Positions 24,191-38,290 of a stretch of DNA of 64,000 bases are shown piece after piece. Under the pieces are notes generated by a model. That model saw only the letters and a program-made list of their open reading frames with translations, was not told the DNA's origin and did no database searches. Positions within the stretch are counted from its first letter, which is position 1, and each line of letters starts with the position of its first letter. The DNA lies in contig CM069880.1 of NCBI GenBank assembly GCA_036172665.1, forward strand, positions 2,792,501 through 2,856,500, read 5' to 3'. The position numbers and the translations under genes are program-made. The stretch is from Prosopocoilus inquinatus (taxonomy: Eukaryota; Arthropoda; Insecta; Coleoptera; Lucanidae).

Positions 24191-25937
24191 ACGCTGATTA
24201 GTGTTGTTTCGTTCAAAACTATTTCCAGGTTCTGCTGCGTCCGAGAACATTGTTTCTCACATCAGAGTTACTGGAGTCCATCCAAACGTAAAATAACATG
24301 ATAGATGAGTAAGGATCGATTACATACATCACAGGAACAACGCTAATACGTGTTGTTTCGTTTAAAACTATTTCCAGTTTCTGCTGCGTCCGAAAAATTC
24401 GTATCTCACATCAGAGTTACTGGAGTCCATCCAAACGTCAAATAACATGTTAGATAAGTAAGGATCGTTTAGATACATCACAGGAACAACGCTAATACGT
24501 GTTGTTTCGTTCAAAACTATTTCCAGCTTCTGCTGCGTCCGAGAACTTTGTATCTCACATCAGGGTTACTGTAGTCCATCCAAACGTCAAATAACATGAT
24601 AGATAAGTAAGGATCGATTAGATACATCATAGGAACAACGCTAATGCGTGTTGTTTCGTTTAAAACTATTTCTAGCTTCAGCTGCGTCCGAGAACTTCGT
24701 TTCTCACATCAAAGTTACTGGAGTCCATCGAAACGCCAAATAACATGATAGATGAGTAAGGATCGATTAGATACATCACAGGAACAACGCTAATGGGTGT
24801 TGTTTCGTTTAAAACTATTTCCAGCTTCTGCTGCGTCCGAGAACTTCGTATCTCACATCAGGGTTACTGGAGTCCATCCAAAATTCAAATAACATGATAT
24901 ATAAGTAACGATCGATTAGATACATCACAGAAACAACGCTAATGCGTGTTGTTTCGTTTAAAACTATTTCTAGCTTCAGCTGCGTCCGAGAAATTCGTAA
25001 CTCACATCAAAGTTACTGGAGTCCATCGAAACGCCAAATGACATGATAGATGAGTAAGGATCGATTAGATACATCTCAGGAACAACGCTAATACGTGTTG
25101 TTTCGTTTAAAACTATTTCTAGCTTCAGCTGCGTCCGAGAACTTCGTATCTCACATCAAAGTTACTGGAGTCCATCGAAACGTCAAATAACATAGTAGAT
25201 AAGTAAGGATCGCTTAGATACATCACAGGAACAACGTTAATACGTGTTGTTTCGTTCAAAACTATTTCCAGCTTCTGCTGCGTCCGAAAACTTTGTATCT
25301 CACATCAGAGTTACTGGAGTCCATCCAAACGTCAAGCAACATGATAGATGAGTAAGGATCGATTAGATACATCATAGGAACAACGCTAATACGTGTTGTT
25401 TCGTTTAAAACTATTTCTAGCTTCAGCTGCGTCCGAGAACTTCGTATCTCACATCAAAGTTACTGGAGTCCATCGAAACGTCAAATAACATGATAGATGA
25501 GTAAGGATCGATTAGATACATCACAGGAACAACGCTAGTGCGTGTTGTTTCGTTCAAAACTATTTCCAGCTTCAGCTGCGTCCGAGAACTTCGTATCTCA
25601 CATCAAAGTTACTGGAGTCCATCGAAACGCCAAATAACATGATAGATGAGTAAGGATCGATTAGATACATCACAATAACAACGCTAATTCGTGTTGTTTC
25701 GTTCAAAACTGTTTCCAGCTCCTGCTGCGTCCAAAAACTTTGTATCTCACATCAGACTTACTGGAGTCCATCCAAACGTCAAATAACATGTTAGATAAGT
25801 AAGGATCGTTTAGATACATCACAGGAACAACGCTAATGCGTGTTGTTTCGTTCAAAACTATTTCCAGCTTCTGCTGCGTCCGAGAACTTTGTATCTCACA
25901 TCAGAGTTACTGGAGTCCGTCCAAACGTCAAATAACA
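24191..25937. repeat. irregular satellite stretch between HOR domains
   Basis: About 12 monomers of mixed subfamilies with no adjacent copy that I could match end to end. It opens with CAGGTTCTG / CGTAAAATAAC / GATTACATAC monomers and then carries the GGATCGCTTAG and CAAGCAACATG variants seen in the left and right flanks. I see no gene or foreign DNA in it. Confidence 0.7.
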
Positions 25938-26612
25938 TGATAGATGAGTAAGGATCGATTAGATACATCACAGGAACAACGCTAATACGTGTTGTCTCGT
26001 TTAAAACTATTTCCAGCTTCTGCTGCGTCCGAGAACTTTGTATCTCAGATCAGAGTTACTGGAGTCCGTCCAAACGTCAAATAACATGATAGATGAGTAT
26101 GGATCGATTAGATACATCACAGGAACAACGCTAATATGTGTTGTTTCGTTTAAAACTATTTCCAGCTGCTGCTGCGTCCGAAAATTTCGTATCTCACATG
26201 AGAGTTACTGGAGTCCATCGAAACGTCAAATAACATAGTAGCTAAGTAAGGATCGATTAGATACATCACAGGAACAACGCTAATACGTGTTGTTTCGTTC
26301 AAAACTATTTCCAGGTTCTGCTGCGTCCGAGAACTTTGTTTCTCACATCAGATTTACTGGAGTCCATCCAAACGTAAAATAACATGATAGATGAGTAAGG
26401 ATCGATTACATACATCACAGGAACAACGCTAATACGTGTTGTTTCGTTTAAAACTATTTCCAGTTTCTGCTGCGTCCGAAAAAGTCGTATCTCACATCAG
26501 AGTTACTGGAGTCCATCCAAACGTCAAATAACATGATAGATGAGTAAGGATCGATTACATACATCACAGGAACAACGCTAATACGTGTTGTTTCGTTTAA
26601 AACTATTTCCAG
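25938..26612. repeat. 20-monomer-spaced duplication, copy 1
   Basis: The segment matches 28,918-29,592 at an offset of exactly 2,980 bp (20 x 149). The shared marker is GATGAGTATGGATCG. The 66-codon open frames at 26,038 and 29,018 are the same chance frame in the two copies. The end is sharp: AGTTTCTG here, AGCTGCTG in the other copy. Confidence 0.87.
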
Positions 26613-27180
26613 TTTCTGCTGCGTCCGAAAAAGTCGTATTTCACATCAGAGATACTGGAGTCCATCCAAACGTCAAATAACATGTTAGATAAGTAAGGAT
26701 CGTTTAGATACATCACAGGAACAACGCTAATACGTGTTGTTTCGTTCAAAACTATTTCCAGCTGCTGCTGCGTCCGAGAACTTTGTATCTCACATCAGAG
26801 TTACTGGAGTCCATCCAAACGTCAAATAACATGATATATAAGTAAGGATCGATTAGATACATCACAGGAACAATGCAAATGCGTGTTGTTTCGTTTAAAA
26901 CTATTTCTAGCTTCAGCTGCGTCCGAGAACTTCGTAACTCACATCAAAGTTACTGGAGTCCATCCAAACGTCAAATAACATGATAGATGAGTAAGGATCG
27001 ATTAGATACATCACAGGAACAACGCTAATACGTGTTGTTTCGTTTAAAACTATTTCCAGCTCCTGCTGCGTCCAAAAACTTCGTATCTCACATCAGAGTT
27101 ACTGGAGTCCGTCCAAACGTCAAATAACATGATAGATGAGTATGGATCGATTAGATACAACACAGGAACAACGCTAATAT

Positions 27181-28993
27181 GTGTTGTTTCGTTTAAAACT
27201 ATTTCCAGCTGCTGCTGCGTCCGAAAATTTCGTATCTCACATGAGAGTTACTGGAGTCCATCGAAACGTCAAATAACATAGTAGCTAAGTAAGGATCGAT
27301 TAGATACATCACAGGAACAACGATAATACGTGTTGTTTCATTCAGAACTATTTCCAGGTTCTGCTGCGTCCGAGAACTTTGTTTCTCACATCAGAGTTAC
27401 TGGAGTCCATCCAAACTTAAAATAACATGATAGATGAGTAAGGATCGATTACATACATCACAGGAACAACGCTAATACGTGTTGTTTCGTTTAAAACTAT
27501 TTCCAGTTTCTGCTGCGTCCGAAAAAGTCGTGTCTCACATCAGAGTTACTGGAGTCCATCCAAACGTCAAATAACATGATAGATGAGTAAGGATCGATTA
27601 GATACATCACAGGAACAACGCTAATACGTGTTGTTTCGTTTAAAACTATTTCTAGCTTCAGCTGCGTCCGAGAACTTCGTATCTCACATCAAAGTTACTG
27701 GAGTCCATCGAAACGCCAAATAACATGATAGATGAGTAAGGATCGATTAGATACATCACAGGAACAACGCTAATTCGTGTTGTTTCGTTCAAAACTATTT
27801 CCAGGTTCTGCTGCGTCCGAGAACTTTGTTTCTCACATCAGAGTTACTGGAGTCCATCCAAACGTAAAATAACATGATAGATGAGTAAGGATCGATTACA
27901 TACATCACAGGAACAACGCTAATACGTGTTGTTTCGTTTAAAACTATTTCCAGTTTCTGCTGCGTCCGAAAGAGTCGTATCTCACATCAGAGTTACTGGA
28001 GTCCATCCAAACTTCAAATAACATGTTAGATAAGTAAATATCGTATAGATACATCACAGGAACAACGCTAATACGTGTTGTTTCGTTCAAAACTATTTCC
28101 AGCTTCTGCTGCGTCCGAGAACTTTTTATCTCACATCAGAGTTACTGGAGTCCATCCAAACGTCAAATAACATGATAGATGAGTAAGGATCGATTAGATA
28201 CATCACAGGAACAACGCTAATACGTGTTGTTTCGTTTAAAACTATTTCCAGCTCCTGCTGCGTCCAAAAACTTCGTATCTCACATCAGAGATACTAGAGT
28301 CCATCGAAACGTCAAATAACATAGTAGATAAGTAAGGATCGCTTAGATACATCACAGGAACAACGTTAATACGTGTTGTTTCGTTCAAAACTATTTCCAG
28401 TTTCTGCTGCGTCCGAAAACTTTGTATCTCACATCAGAGTTACTGGAGTCCATCGAAATGCCAAATAACGTGATAGATGAGTAAGGATCGATTAGATACA
28501 TCACAGGAACAACGCTAACGCGTGTTGTTTCGTTTAAAACTATTTCCAGCTTCTGCTGCGTCCGAGAACTTCGTATCTCACATCAGGGTTACTGGAGTCC
28601 ATCCAAACGTCAAAAAACATGATATATAAGTAAGGATCGATTAGATACATCACAGGAACAACGCTAATGCGTGTTGTTTCGTTTAAAATTATTTCTAGCT
28701 TCAGCTGCGTCCGAGAACTTCGTAACTCACATCAAAGTTACTGGAGTCCATCGAAACGCCAAATAACATGATAGATGATTAAGGATCGATTAGATACATC
28801 ACAGGAACAACGCTAATACGTGTTGTTTCGTTTAAAACTATTTCTAGCTTCAGCTGCATCCGAGAACTTCGTATCTCACATCAAAGTTACTGGAGTCCAT
28901 CGAAACGCCAAATGACATGATAGATGAGTAAGGATCGATTAGATACATCACAGGAACAACGCTAATACGTGTTGTTTCGTTTAAAACTATTTC
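27181..28993. repeat. 16-monomer-spaced duplication, copy 1
   Basis: The segment matches 29,565-31,377 at an offset of exactly 2,384 bp (16 x 149). Shared private markers are CGATAATACG (27,321 and 29,705), GTCGTGTCTC, CCGAAAGAGTCG, AGTAAATATCGTATAG (28,034 and 30,418), AACGCTAACGCG and GATGATTAAGG. The duplication extends about 1.8 kb, so the two copies are separated by other satellite. Confidence 0.9.
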
Positions 28994-29592
28994 CAGCTTC
29001 TGCTGCGTCCGAGAACTTTGTATCTCAAATCAGAGTTACTGGAGTCCGTCCAAACGTCAAATAACATGATAGATGAGTATGGATCGATTAGATACATCAC
29101 AGGAACAACGCTAATATGTGTTGTTTCGTTTAAAACTATTTCCAGCTGCTGCTGCGTCCGAAAATTTCGTATCTCACATGAGAGTTACTGGAGTCCATCG
29201 AAACGTCAAATAACATAGTAGCTAAGTAAGGATCGATTAGATACATCACAGGAACAACGCTAATACGTGTTGTTTCGTTCAAAACTATTTCCAGGTTCTG
29301 CTGCGTCCGAGAACTTTGTTTCTCACATCAGATTTACTGGAGTCCATCCAAACGTAAAATAACATGATAGATGAGTAAGGATCGATTACATACATCACAG
29401 GAACAACGCTAATACGTGGTGTTTCGTTTAAAACTATTTCCAGTTTCTGCTGCGTCCGAAAAAGTCGTATCTCACATCAGAGTTACTGGAGTCCATCCAA
29501 ACGTCAAATAACATGATAGATGAGTAAGGATCGATTACATACATCACAGGAACAACGCTAATACGTGTTGTTTCGTTTAAAACTATTTCCAG
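28918..29592. repeat. 20-monomer-spaced duplication, copy 2
   Basis: Second copy of 25,938-26,612. It joins directly to the second copy of the 2,384-bp-spaced duplication within a CCAG tetranucleotide common to both, consistent with a crossover in homologous monomers. Confidence 0.85.
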
Positions 29593-31377
29593 CTGCTGCT
29601 GCGTCCGAAAATTTCGTATCTCACATGAGAGTTACTGGAGTCCATCGAAACGTCAAATAACATAGTAGCTAAGTAAGGATCGATTAGATACATCACAGGA
29701 ACAACGATAATACGTGTTGTTTCGTTCAGAACTATTTCCAGGTTCTGCTGCGTCCGAGAACTTTGTTTCTCACATCAGAGTTACTGGAGTCCATCCAAAC
29801 TTAAAATAACATGATAGATGAGTAAGGATCGATTACATACATCACAGGAACAACGCTAATACGTGCTGTTTCGTTTAAAACTATTTCCAGTTTCTGCTGC
29901 GTCCGAAAAAGTCGTGTCTCACATCAGAGTTACTGGAGTCCATCCAAACGTCAAATAACATGATAGATGAGTAAGGATCGATTAGATACATCACAGGAAC
30001 AACGCTAATACGTGTTGTTTCGTTTAAAACTATTTCTAGCTTCAGCTGCGTCCGAGAACTTCGTATCTCACATCAAAGTTACTGGAGTCCATCGAAACGC
30101 CAAATAACATGATAGATGAGTAAGGATCGATTAGATACATCACAGGAACAACGCTAATTCGTGTTGTTTCGTTCAAAACTATTTCCAGGTTCTGCTGCGT
30201 CCGAGAACTTTGTTTCTCACATCAGAGTTACTGGAGTCCATCCAAACGTAAAATAACATGATAGATGAGTAAGGATCGATTACATACATCACAGGAACAA
30301 CGCTAATACGTGTTGTTTCGTTTAAAACTATTTCCAGTTTCTGCTGCGTCCGAAAGAGTCGTATCTCACATCAGAGTTACTGGAGTCCATCCAAACTTCA
30401 AATAACATGTTAGATAAGTAAATATCGTATAGATACATCACAGGAACAACGCTAATACGTGTTGTTTCGTTCAAAACTATTTCCAGCTTCTGCTGCGTCC
30501 GAGAACTTTTTATCTCACATCAGAGTTACTGGAGTCCATCCAAACGTCAAATAACATGATAGATGAGTAAGGATCGATTAGATACATCACAGGAACAACG
30601 CTAATACGTGTTGTTTCGTTTAAAACTATTTCCAGCTCCTGCTGCGTCCAAAAACTTCGTATCTCACATCAGAGATACTAGAGTCCATCGAAACGTCAAA
30701 TAACATAGTAGATAAGTAAGGATCGCTTAGATACATCACAGGAACAACGTTAATACGTGTTGTTTCGTTCAAAACTATTTCCAGCTTCTGCTGCGTCCGA
30801 AAACTTTGTATCTCACATCAGAGTTACTGGAGTCCATCGAAACGCCAAATAACGTGATAGATGAGTAAGGATCGATTAGATACATCACAGGAACAACGCT
30901 AACGCGTGTTGTTTCGTTTAAAACTATTTCCAGCTTCTGCTGCGTCCGAGAACTTCGTATCTCACATCAGGGTTACTGGAGTCCATCCAAACGTCAAATA
31001 ACATGATATATAAGTAAGGATCGATTAGATACATCACAGGAACAACGCTAATGCGTGTTGTTTCGTTTAAAATTATTTCTAGCTTCAGCTGCGTCCGAGA
31101 ACTTCGTAACTCACATCAAAGTTACTGGAGTCCATCGAAACGCCAAATAACATGATAGATGATTAAGGATCGACTAGATACATCACAGGAACAACGCTAA
31201 TACGTGTTGTTTCGTTTAAAACTATTTCTAGCTTCAGCTGCATCCGAGAACTTCGTATCTCACATCAAAGTTACTGGAGTCCATCGAAACGCCAAATGAC
31301 ATGATAGATGAGTAAGGATCGATTAGATACATCACAGGAACAACGCTAATACGTGTTGTTTCGTTTAAAACTATTTC
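29565..31377. repeat. 16-monomer-spaced duplication, copy 2
   Basis: Second copy of 27,181-28,993. From about 30,251 the same DNA is copied a third time at 38,291 as part of the 8,040-bp segmental duplication, so the CCGAAAGAGTCG to GATGATTAAGG block is present three times in the window. Confidence 0.9.
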
Positions 31378-34300
31378 TAGCTTCAGCTGCGTCCGAGAAC
31401 TTCGTATCTCACATCAAAGTTACTGGAGTCCATCGAAACGTCAAATAACATAGTAGATAAGTAAGGATCGCTTAGATACATCACAGGAACAACGTTAATA
31501 CGTGTTGTTTCGTTCAAAACTATTTCCAGCTTCTGCTGAGTCCGAGAACGTCGTATCTCACATCAGAGTTACTGGAGTCCATCGAAACGTCAAATAACAT
31601 GATAGATAAGTAAGGATCGATTAGATACAGCACAGGAACAACGCTAATACGTGTTGTTTCGTTTAAAACTATTTCCAGCTCCTGCTGCGCCCAAAAACTT
31701 TGTATCTCACATCAGAGTTACTGGAGTCCGTCCAAACGTCAAATAACATGATAGATGAGTCAGGATCGATTAGATAGACCACAGGAACAACGCTAATATG
31801 TGTTGTTTCGTTTAAAACTATTTCCAGCTGCTGCTGCGTCCGAAAATTTCGTATCTCACATCAGAGTTACTGGAGTCCATCCAAACGTCAAATAACTTGA
31901 TAGATGAGTAAGGATCGATTAGATACATCACAGGAACAACGCTAATACGTGTTGTTTCGTTTAAAACTATTTCTAGCTTCAGCTGCGTCCGAGAACTTCG
32001 TACCTCACATCAAAGTTACTGGAGTCCATCGGAACGCCACATAACATGATAGATGAGTAAGGATCGATTAGATACATCACAGGGACAACGCTAATACGTG
32101 TTGTTTCGTTTAAAACTATTTCCAGCTTCTGCTGCGTCCGAGAACTTCGTATCTCACATCAGGGTTACTGGAGTCCATCCAAACGTCAAATAACATGATA
32201 TATAAGTAAGGATCTATTAGATACATCACAGGAACAACGCTAATGCGTGTTGTTTCGTTTAAAACTATTTCTAGCTTCAGCTGCGTCCGAGAAATTCGTA
32301 ACTCACATCAAAGTTAATGGAGTCCATCGAAACGCCAAATAACATGATAGATGAGTAAGGATCGATTAGATACATCACAGGAACAACGCTAATACTTGTT
32401 GTTTCGTTTAAAACTATTTCTAGCTTCAGCTGCGTCCGAGAACTTCGTATCTCACATCAAAGATACTGGAGTCCATCGAAACGTCAAATAACATAGTAGA
32501 TAAGTAAGGATCGCTTAGATACATCACAGGAACAACGTTAATACGTGTTGTTTCGTTCAAAACTATTTCCAGCTTCTGCTGCGTCCGAAAACTTTGTATC
32601 TCACATCAGAGTTACTGGAGTCCATCGAAACGTCAAATATAGTAGCTAAGTAAGGATCGATTACATACATCACAGGAACAACGCTAATACGTGTTGTTTC
32701 GTTCAAAACTATTTCCAGCTTCTGCTGCGTCCAAAAACTTTGTATCTCACATCAGAGTTACTGGAGTCCATCCAAACGTAAAATAACATGATAGATGAGT
32801 AAGGATCGATTAGATACATCACAGGAAGATCGCTAATGCGTGTTGTTTCGTTTAAAACTATTTCCAGCTTCTGCTGCGTCCGAAAACGTCGTATCTCACA
32901 TCAGAGTTACTGGAGTACATCGAAACGTCAAATAACATGATAGATGAGTAAGGATAGATTAGATACATCACAGGAACAACGCTAATACGTGTTGTTTCGT
33001 TTAAAACTATTTCCAGTTTCTGCTGCGTCCGAAAAATTCGTATCTCACATCAGAGTTGCTGGAGTCCATCGAAACGCCAAATAACATGATAGATGAGTAA
33101 GGATCGATTAGATACATCACAGGAACAACGCTAATGCGTGTTATTTCGTTTAAAACTATTTCCAGCTTCTGCTGCGTCCGAGAACTTCGTATCTCACATC
33201 AGGGTTACTGGAGTCCATCCAAACGTCAAATAACATGATATATAAGTAAGGATCGATTAGATACATCACAGGAACAATGCTAATGCGTGTTGTTTCGTTT
33301 AAAACTATTTCCAGCTTCTGCTGCGTACGAAAATTTCGTATCTCACATCCAAGTTACTGGAGTCCATCGAAACGCCACATAACATGATAGATGAGTAAGG
33401 ATCGATTAGATACATCACAGGAACAACGCTAATGCGTGTTGTTTCGTTTAAAACTATTTCCAGCTTCTACTGCGTCCGAGAACTTCGTATCTCACATCAG
33501 GGTTACTGGAGTCCATCCAAACGTCAAATAACATGATAGATAAGTAAGGATCGATTAGATACATCACAGGAACAACGCTAATGCGTGTTGTTTCGTTTAG
33601 AACTATTTCTAGCTTCTGCTGCGTCCGAGAACTTCGTATCTCACATCAGGGTTACTGGAGTCCATCCAAACGTCAAATAACATGATAGATAAGTAAGGAT
33701 CGATTAGATACATCACAGGAACAACGCTAATGCGTGTTGTTTCGTTTAAAACTATTTCCAGCTTCTGCTGCGTCCGAGAACTTCGTATCTCACATCAAAG
33801 TTACTGGAGTCCATCGAAACGCCAAATAACATGATAGATGAGTAAGGATCGATTAGATACATCACAGGAACAACGCTAATGGGTGTTGTTTCGTTTAAAA
33901 CTATTTCCAGCTTCTGCTGCGTCCGAGAACTTCGTATCTCACATCAGGGTTACCGGAGTCCATCCAAACGTCAAATAACATGATATATAAGTAAGGATCG
34001 ATTAGATACATCACAGGAACAACGCTAATGCGTGTTGTTTCGTTTAAAACTATTTCTAGCTTCAGCTGCGTCCGAGAACTTCGTAACTCACATCAAAGTT
34101 ACTGGAGTCCATCGAAACGCCAAATAACATGATAGATGAGTAAGGATCGATTAGATACATCACAGGAACATCGCTAATGCGTGCTGTTTCGTTTAAAACT
34201 ATTTCCAGCTTCTGCTGAGTCCGAGAACGTCGTATCTCACATCAGAGTTACTGGAGTCCATCGAAACGTCAAATAACATGATAGATAAGTAAGGATCGAT

Positions 34301-34394
34301 TAGATACAGCACAGGAACAACGCTAATACGTGTTGTTTCGTTTAAAACTATTTCCAGCTCCTGCTGCGCCCAAAAACTTTGTATCTCACATCAG
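30251..34394. repeat. 8,040-bp-offset segmental duplication, copy 1
   Basis: Aligns to 38,291-42,434 with no length change. The few differences noticed are single bases: the second copy has AAAACAATTTCC near 39,559, CTTGAGTCC near 39,911, GTAAAGATCG near 40,396 and CAAAAATATTTCC near 40,745. The span contains 21-22-monomer sub-units of its own: GATGAGTCAGG recurs at 31,754 and 34,880 (3,126 bp) and GGATAGATTAG at 32,952 and 36,227 (3,275 bp = 22 x 149 - 3). Confidence 0.92.
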
Positions 34395-34560
34395 AGTTAC
34401 TGGAGTCCGTCCAAACGTCAAATAACATGATAGATGAGTAAGGATCGATTAGATACACCACAGGAACAACGCTAATATGTGTTGTTTCGTTTAAAACTAT
34501 TTCCAGCTGCTGCTGCGTCCGAAAATTTCGTATCTCACATTAGAGTTACTGGAGTCCATC

Positions 34561-37500
34561 GAACCGTCAAATAACATGATAGATAAGTAAGGATCGATTA
34601 GATACAGCACAGGAACAACGCTAATACGTGTTGTTTCGTTTAAAACTATTTCCAGCTCCTGCTGCGCCCAAAAACTTTGTATCTCACATCAGACTTACTG
34701 GAGTCCATCCAAACGTCAAATAACATGTTAGATAAGTAAGGATCGTTTAGATACATCACAGGAACAACGCTAATACGTGTTGTTTCGTTCAAAACTATTT
34801 CTAGCTTCTGCTGCGTCCGAGAACTTTGTCTCTCACATCAGAGTTACTGGAGTCCGTCCAAACGTCAAATAACATGATAGATGAGTCAGGATCGATTAGA
34901 TAGACCACAGGAACAACGCTAATATGTGTTGTTTCGTTTAAAACTATTTCCAGCTGCTGCTGCGTCCGAAAATTTCGTATCTCACATCAGAGTTACTGGA
35001 GTCCATCCAAACGTCAAATAACTTGATAGATGAGTAAGGATCGATTAGATACATCACAGGAACAACGCTAATACGTGTTGTTTCGTTTAAAACTATTTCT
35101 AGCTTCAGCTGCGTCCGAGAACTTCGTACCTCACATCAAAGTTACTGGAGTCCATCGGAACGCCAAATAACATGATAGATGAGTAAGGATCGATTAGATA
35201 CATCACAGGGACAACGCTAATACGTGTTGTTTCGTTTAAAACTATTTCCAGCTTCTGCTGCGTCCGAGAACTTCGTATCTCACATCAGGGTTACTGGAGT
35301 CCATCCAAACGTCAAATAACATGATATATAAGTAAGGATCTATTAGATACATCACAGGAACAACGCTAATGCGTGTTGTTTCGTTTAAAACTATTTCTAG
35401 CTTCAGCTGCGTCCGAGAAATTCGTAACTCACATCAAAGTTAATGGAGTCCATCGAAACGCCAAATAACATGATAGATGAGTAAGGATCGATTAGATACA
35501 TCACAGGAACAACGCTAATACTTGTTGTTTCGTTTAAAACTATTTCTAGCTTCAGCTGCGTCCGAGAACTTCGTATCTCACATCAAAGATACTGGAGTCC
35601 ATCGAAACGTCAAATAACATAGTAGATAAGTAAGGATCGCTTAGATACATCACAGGAATAACGTTAATACGTGTTGTTTCGTTCAAAACTATTTCCAGCT
35701 TCTGCTGCGTCCGAAAACTTTGTATCTCACATCAGAGTTACTGGAGTCCATCCAAACGTCAAATAACATGATAGATGAGTAAGGATCGATTAGATATTTC
35801 ACAGGAACAACGCTAATATGTGTTGTTTCGTTTAAAACTATTTCCAGCTGCTGCTGCGTCCGAAAATTTCGTATCTCACATTAGAGTTACTGGAGTCCAT
35901 CGAAACGTCAAATATAGTAGCTAAGTAAGGATCGATTAGATACATCACAGGAACAACGCTAATACGTGTTGTTTCGTTCAAAACTATTTCCAGCTTCTGC
36001 TGCGTCCAAAAACTTTGTATCTCACATCAGAGTTACTGGAGTCCATCCAAAGGTAAAATAACATGATAGATGAGTAAGGATCGATTAGATACATCACAGG
36101 AAGATCGCTAATGCGTGTTGTTTCGTTTAAAACTATTTCCAGCTTCTGCTGCGTCCGAAAACGTCGTATCTCACATCAGAGTTACTGGAGTCCATCGAAA
36201 CGTCAAATAACGTGATAGATGAGTAAGGATAGATTAGATACATCACAGGAACAACGCTAATACGTGTTGTTTCGTTTAAAACTATTTCCAGTTTCTGCTG
36301 CGTCCGAAAAATTCGTATCTCACATCAGAGTTGCTGGAGTCCATCGAAACGCCAAATAACATGATAGATGAGTAAGGATCGATTAGATACATCACAGGAA
36401 CAACGCTAATGCGTGTTATTTCGTTTAAAACTATTTCCAGCTTCTGCTGCGTCCGAGAACTTCGTATCTCACATCAGGGTTACTGGAGTCCATCCAAACG
36501 TCAAATAACATGATATATAAGTAAGGATCGATTAGATACATCACAGGAACAATGCTAATGCGTGTTGTTTCGTTTAAAACTATTTCCAGCTTCTGCTGCG
36601 TACGAAAATTTCGTATCTCACATCCAAGTTACTGGAGTCCATCGAAACGCCACATAACATGATAGATGAGTAAGGATCGATTAGATACATCACAGGAACA
36701 ACGCTAATGCGTGTTGTTTCGTTTAAAACTATTTCCAGCTTCTACTGCGTCCGAGAACTTCGTATCTCACATCAGGGTTACTGGAGTCCATCCAAACGTC
36801 AAATAACATGATAGATAAGTAAGGATCGATTAGATACATCACAGGAACAACGCTAATGCGTGTTGTTTCGTTTAGAACTATTTCTAGCTTCTGCTGCGTC
36901 CGAGAACTTCGTATCTCACATCAGGGTTACTGGAGTCCATCCAAACGTCAAATAACATGATAGATAAGTAAGGATCGATTAGATACATCACAGGAACAAC
37001 GCTAATGCGTGTTGTTTCGTTTAAAACTATTTCCAGCTTCTGCTGCGTCCGAGAACTTCGTATCTCACATCAAAGTTACTGGAGTCCATCGAAACGCCAA
37101 ATAACATGATAGATGAGTAAGGATCGATTAGATACATCACAGGAACAACGCTAATGGGTGTTGTTTCGTTTAAAACTATTTCCAGCTTCTGCTGCGTCCG
37201 AGAACTTCGTATCTCACATCAGGGTTACCGGAGTCCATCCAAACGTCAAATAACATGATATATAAGTAAGGATCGATTAGATACATCACAGGAACAACGC
37301 TAATGCGTGTTGTTTCGTTTAAAACTATTTCTAGCTTCAGCTGCGTCCGAGAACTTCGTAACTCACATCAAAGTTACTGGAGTCCATCGAAACGCCAAAT
37401 AACATAATAGATGAGTAAGGATCGATTAGATACATCACAGGAACATCGCTAATGCGTGCTGTTTCGTTTAAAACTATTTGCAGCTTCTGCTGAGTCCGAG

Positions 37501-38100
37501 AACGTCGTATCTCACATCAGAGTTACTGGAGTCCATCGAAACGTCAAATAACATGATAGATAAGTAAGGATCGATTAGATACAGCACAGGAACAACGCTA
37601 ATACGTGTTGTTTCGTTTAAAACTATTTCCAGCTCCTGCTGCGCCCAAAAACTTTGTATCTCACATCAGAGTTACTGGAGTCCGTCCAAACGTCAAATAA
37701 CATGATAGATGAGTAAGGATCGATTAGATACACCACAGGAACAACGCTAATATGTGTTGTTTCGTTTAAAACTATTTCCAGCTGCTGCTGCGTCCGAAAA
37801 TTTCGTATCTCACATTAGAGTTACTGGAGTCCATCGAACCGTCAAATAACATGATAGATAAGTAAGGATCGATTAGATACAGCACAGGAACAACGCTAAT
37901 ACGTGTTGTTTCGTTTAAAACTATTTCCAGCTCCTGCTGCGCCCAAAAACTTTGTATCTCACATCAGACTTACTGGAGTCCATCCAAACGTCAAATAACA
38001 TGTTAGATAAATAAGGATCGTTTAGATACATCACAGGAACAACGCTAATACGTGTTGTTTCGTTCAAAACTATTTCTAGCTTCTGCTGCGTCCGAGAACT
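34561..38100. repeat. continuation of the segmental duplication, copy 1 right part
   Basis: From 34,561 to about 36,200 the partner is at +7,742 (42,303-43,942), which is 8,040 minus two monomers. From 36,200 to 38,100 the partner is at +8,186 (44,386-46,290), which is 7,742 plus 444 bp, or three monomers less 3 bp. Copy 2 has therefore lost two whole monomers and gained three since duplication. Copy 1 has AAAGGTAAAATAAC near 36,050 where copy 2 has AAATGTAAAATAAC. Confidence 0.88.
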
Positions 38101-38290
38101 TTGTATCTCACATCAGAGTTACTGGAGTCCATCGAAACGCCAAATAACGTGATAGATGAGTAAGGATCGATTAGATACATCACAGGAACAACGCTAACGC
38201 GTGTTGTTTCGTTTAAAACTATTTCCAGCTTCTGCTGCGTCCGAGAACTTCGTATCTCACATCAGGGTTACTGGAGTCCATCCAAACGTC

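Noticed and set aside
26038..26238. 66-codon plus-strand open frame, also at 29,018
   Set aside because: A chance frame in two monomers of a 2,980-bp duplication, created by AGTATGGATCG replacing AGTAAGGATCG, which removes a stop. No protein family is recognisable.
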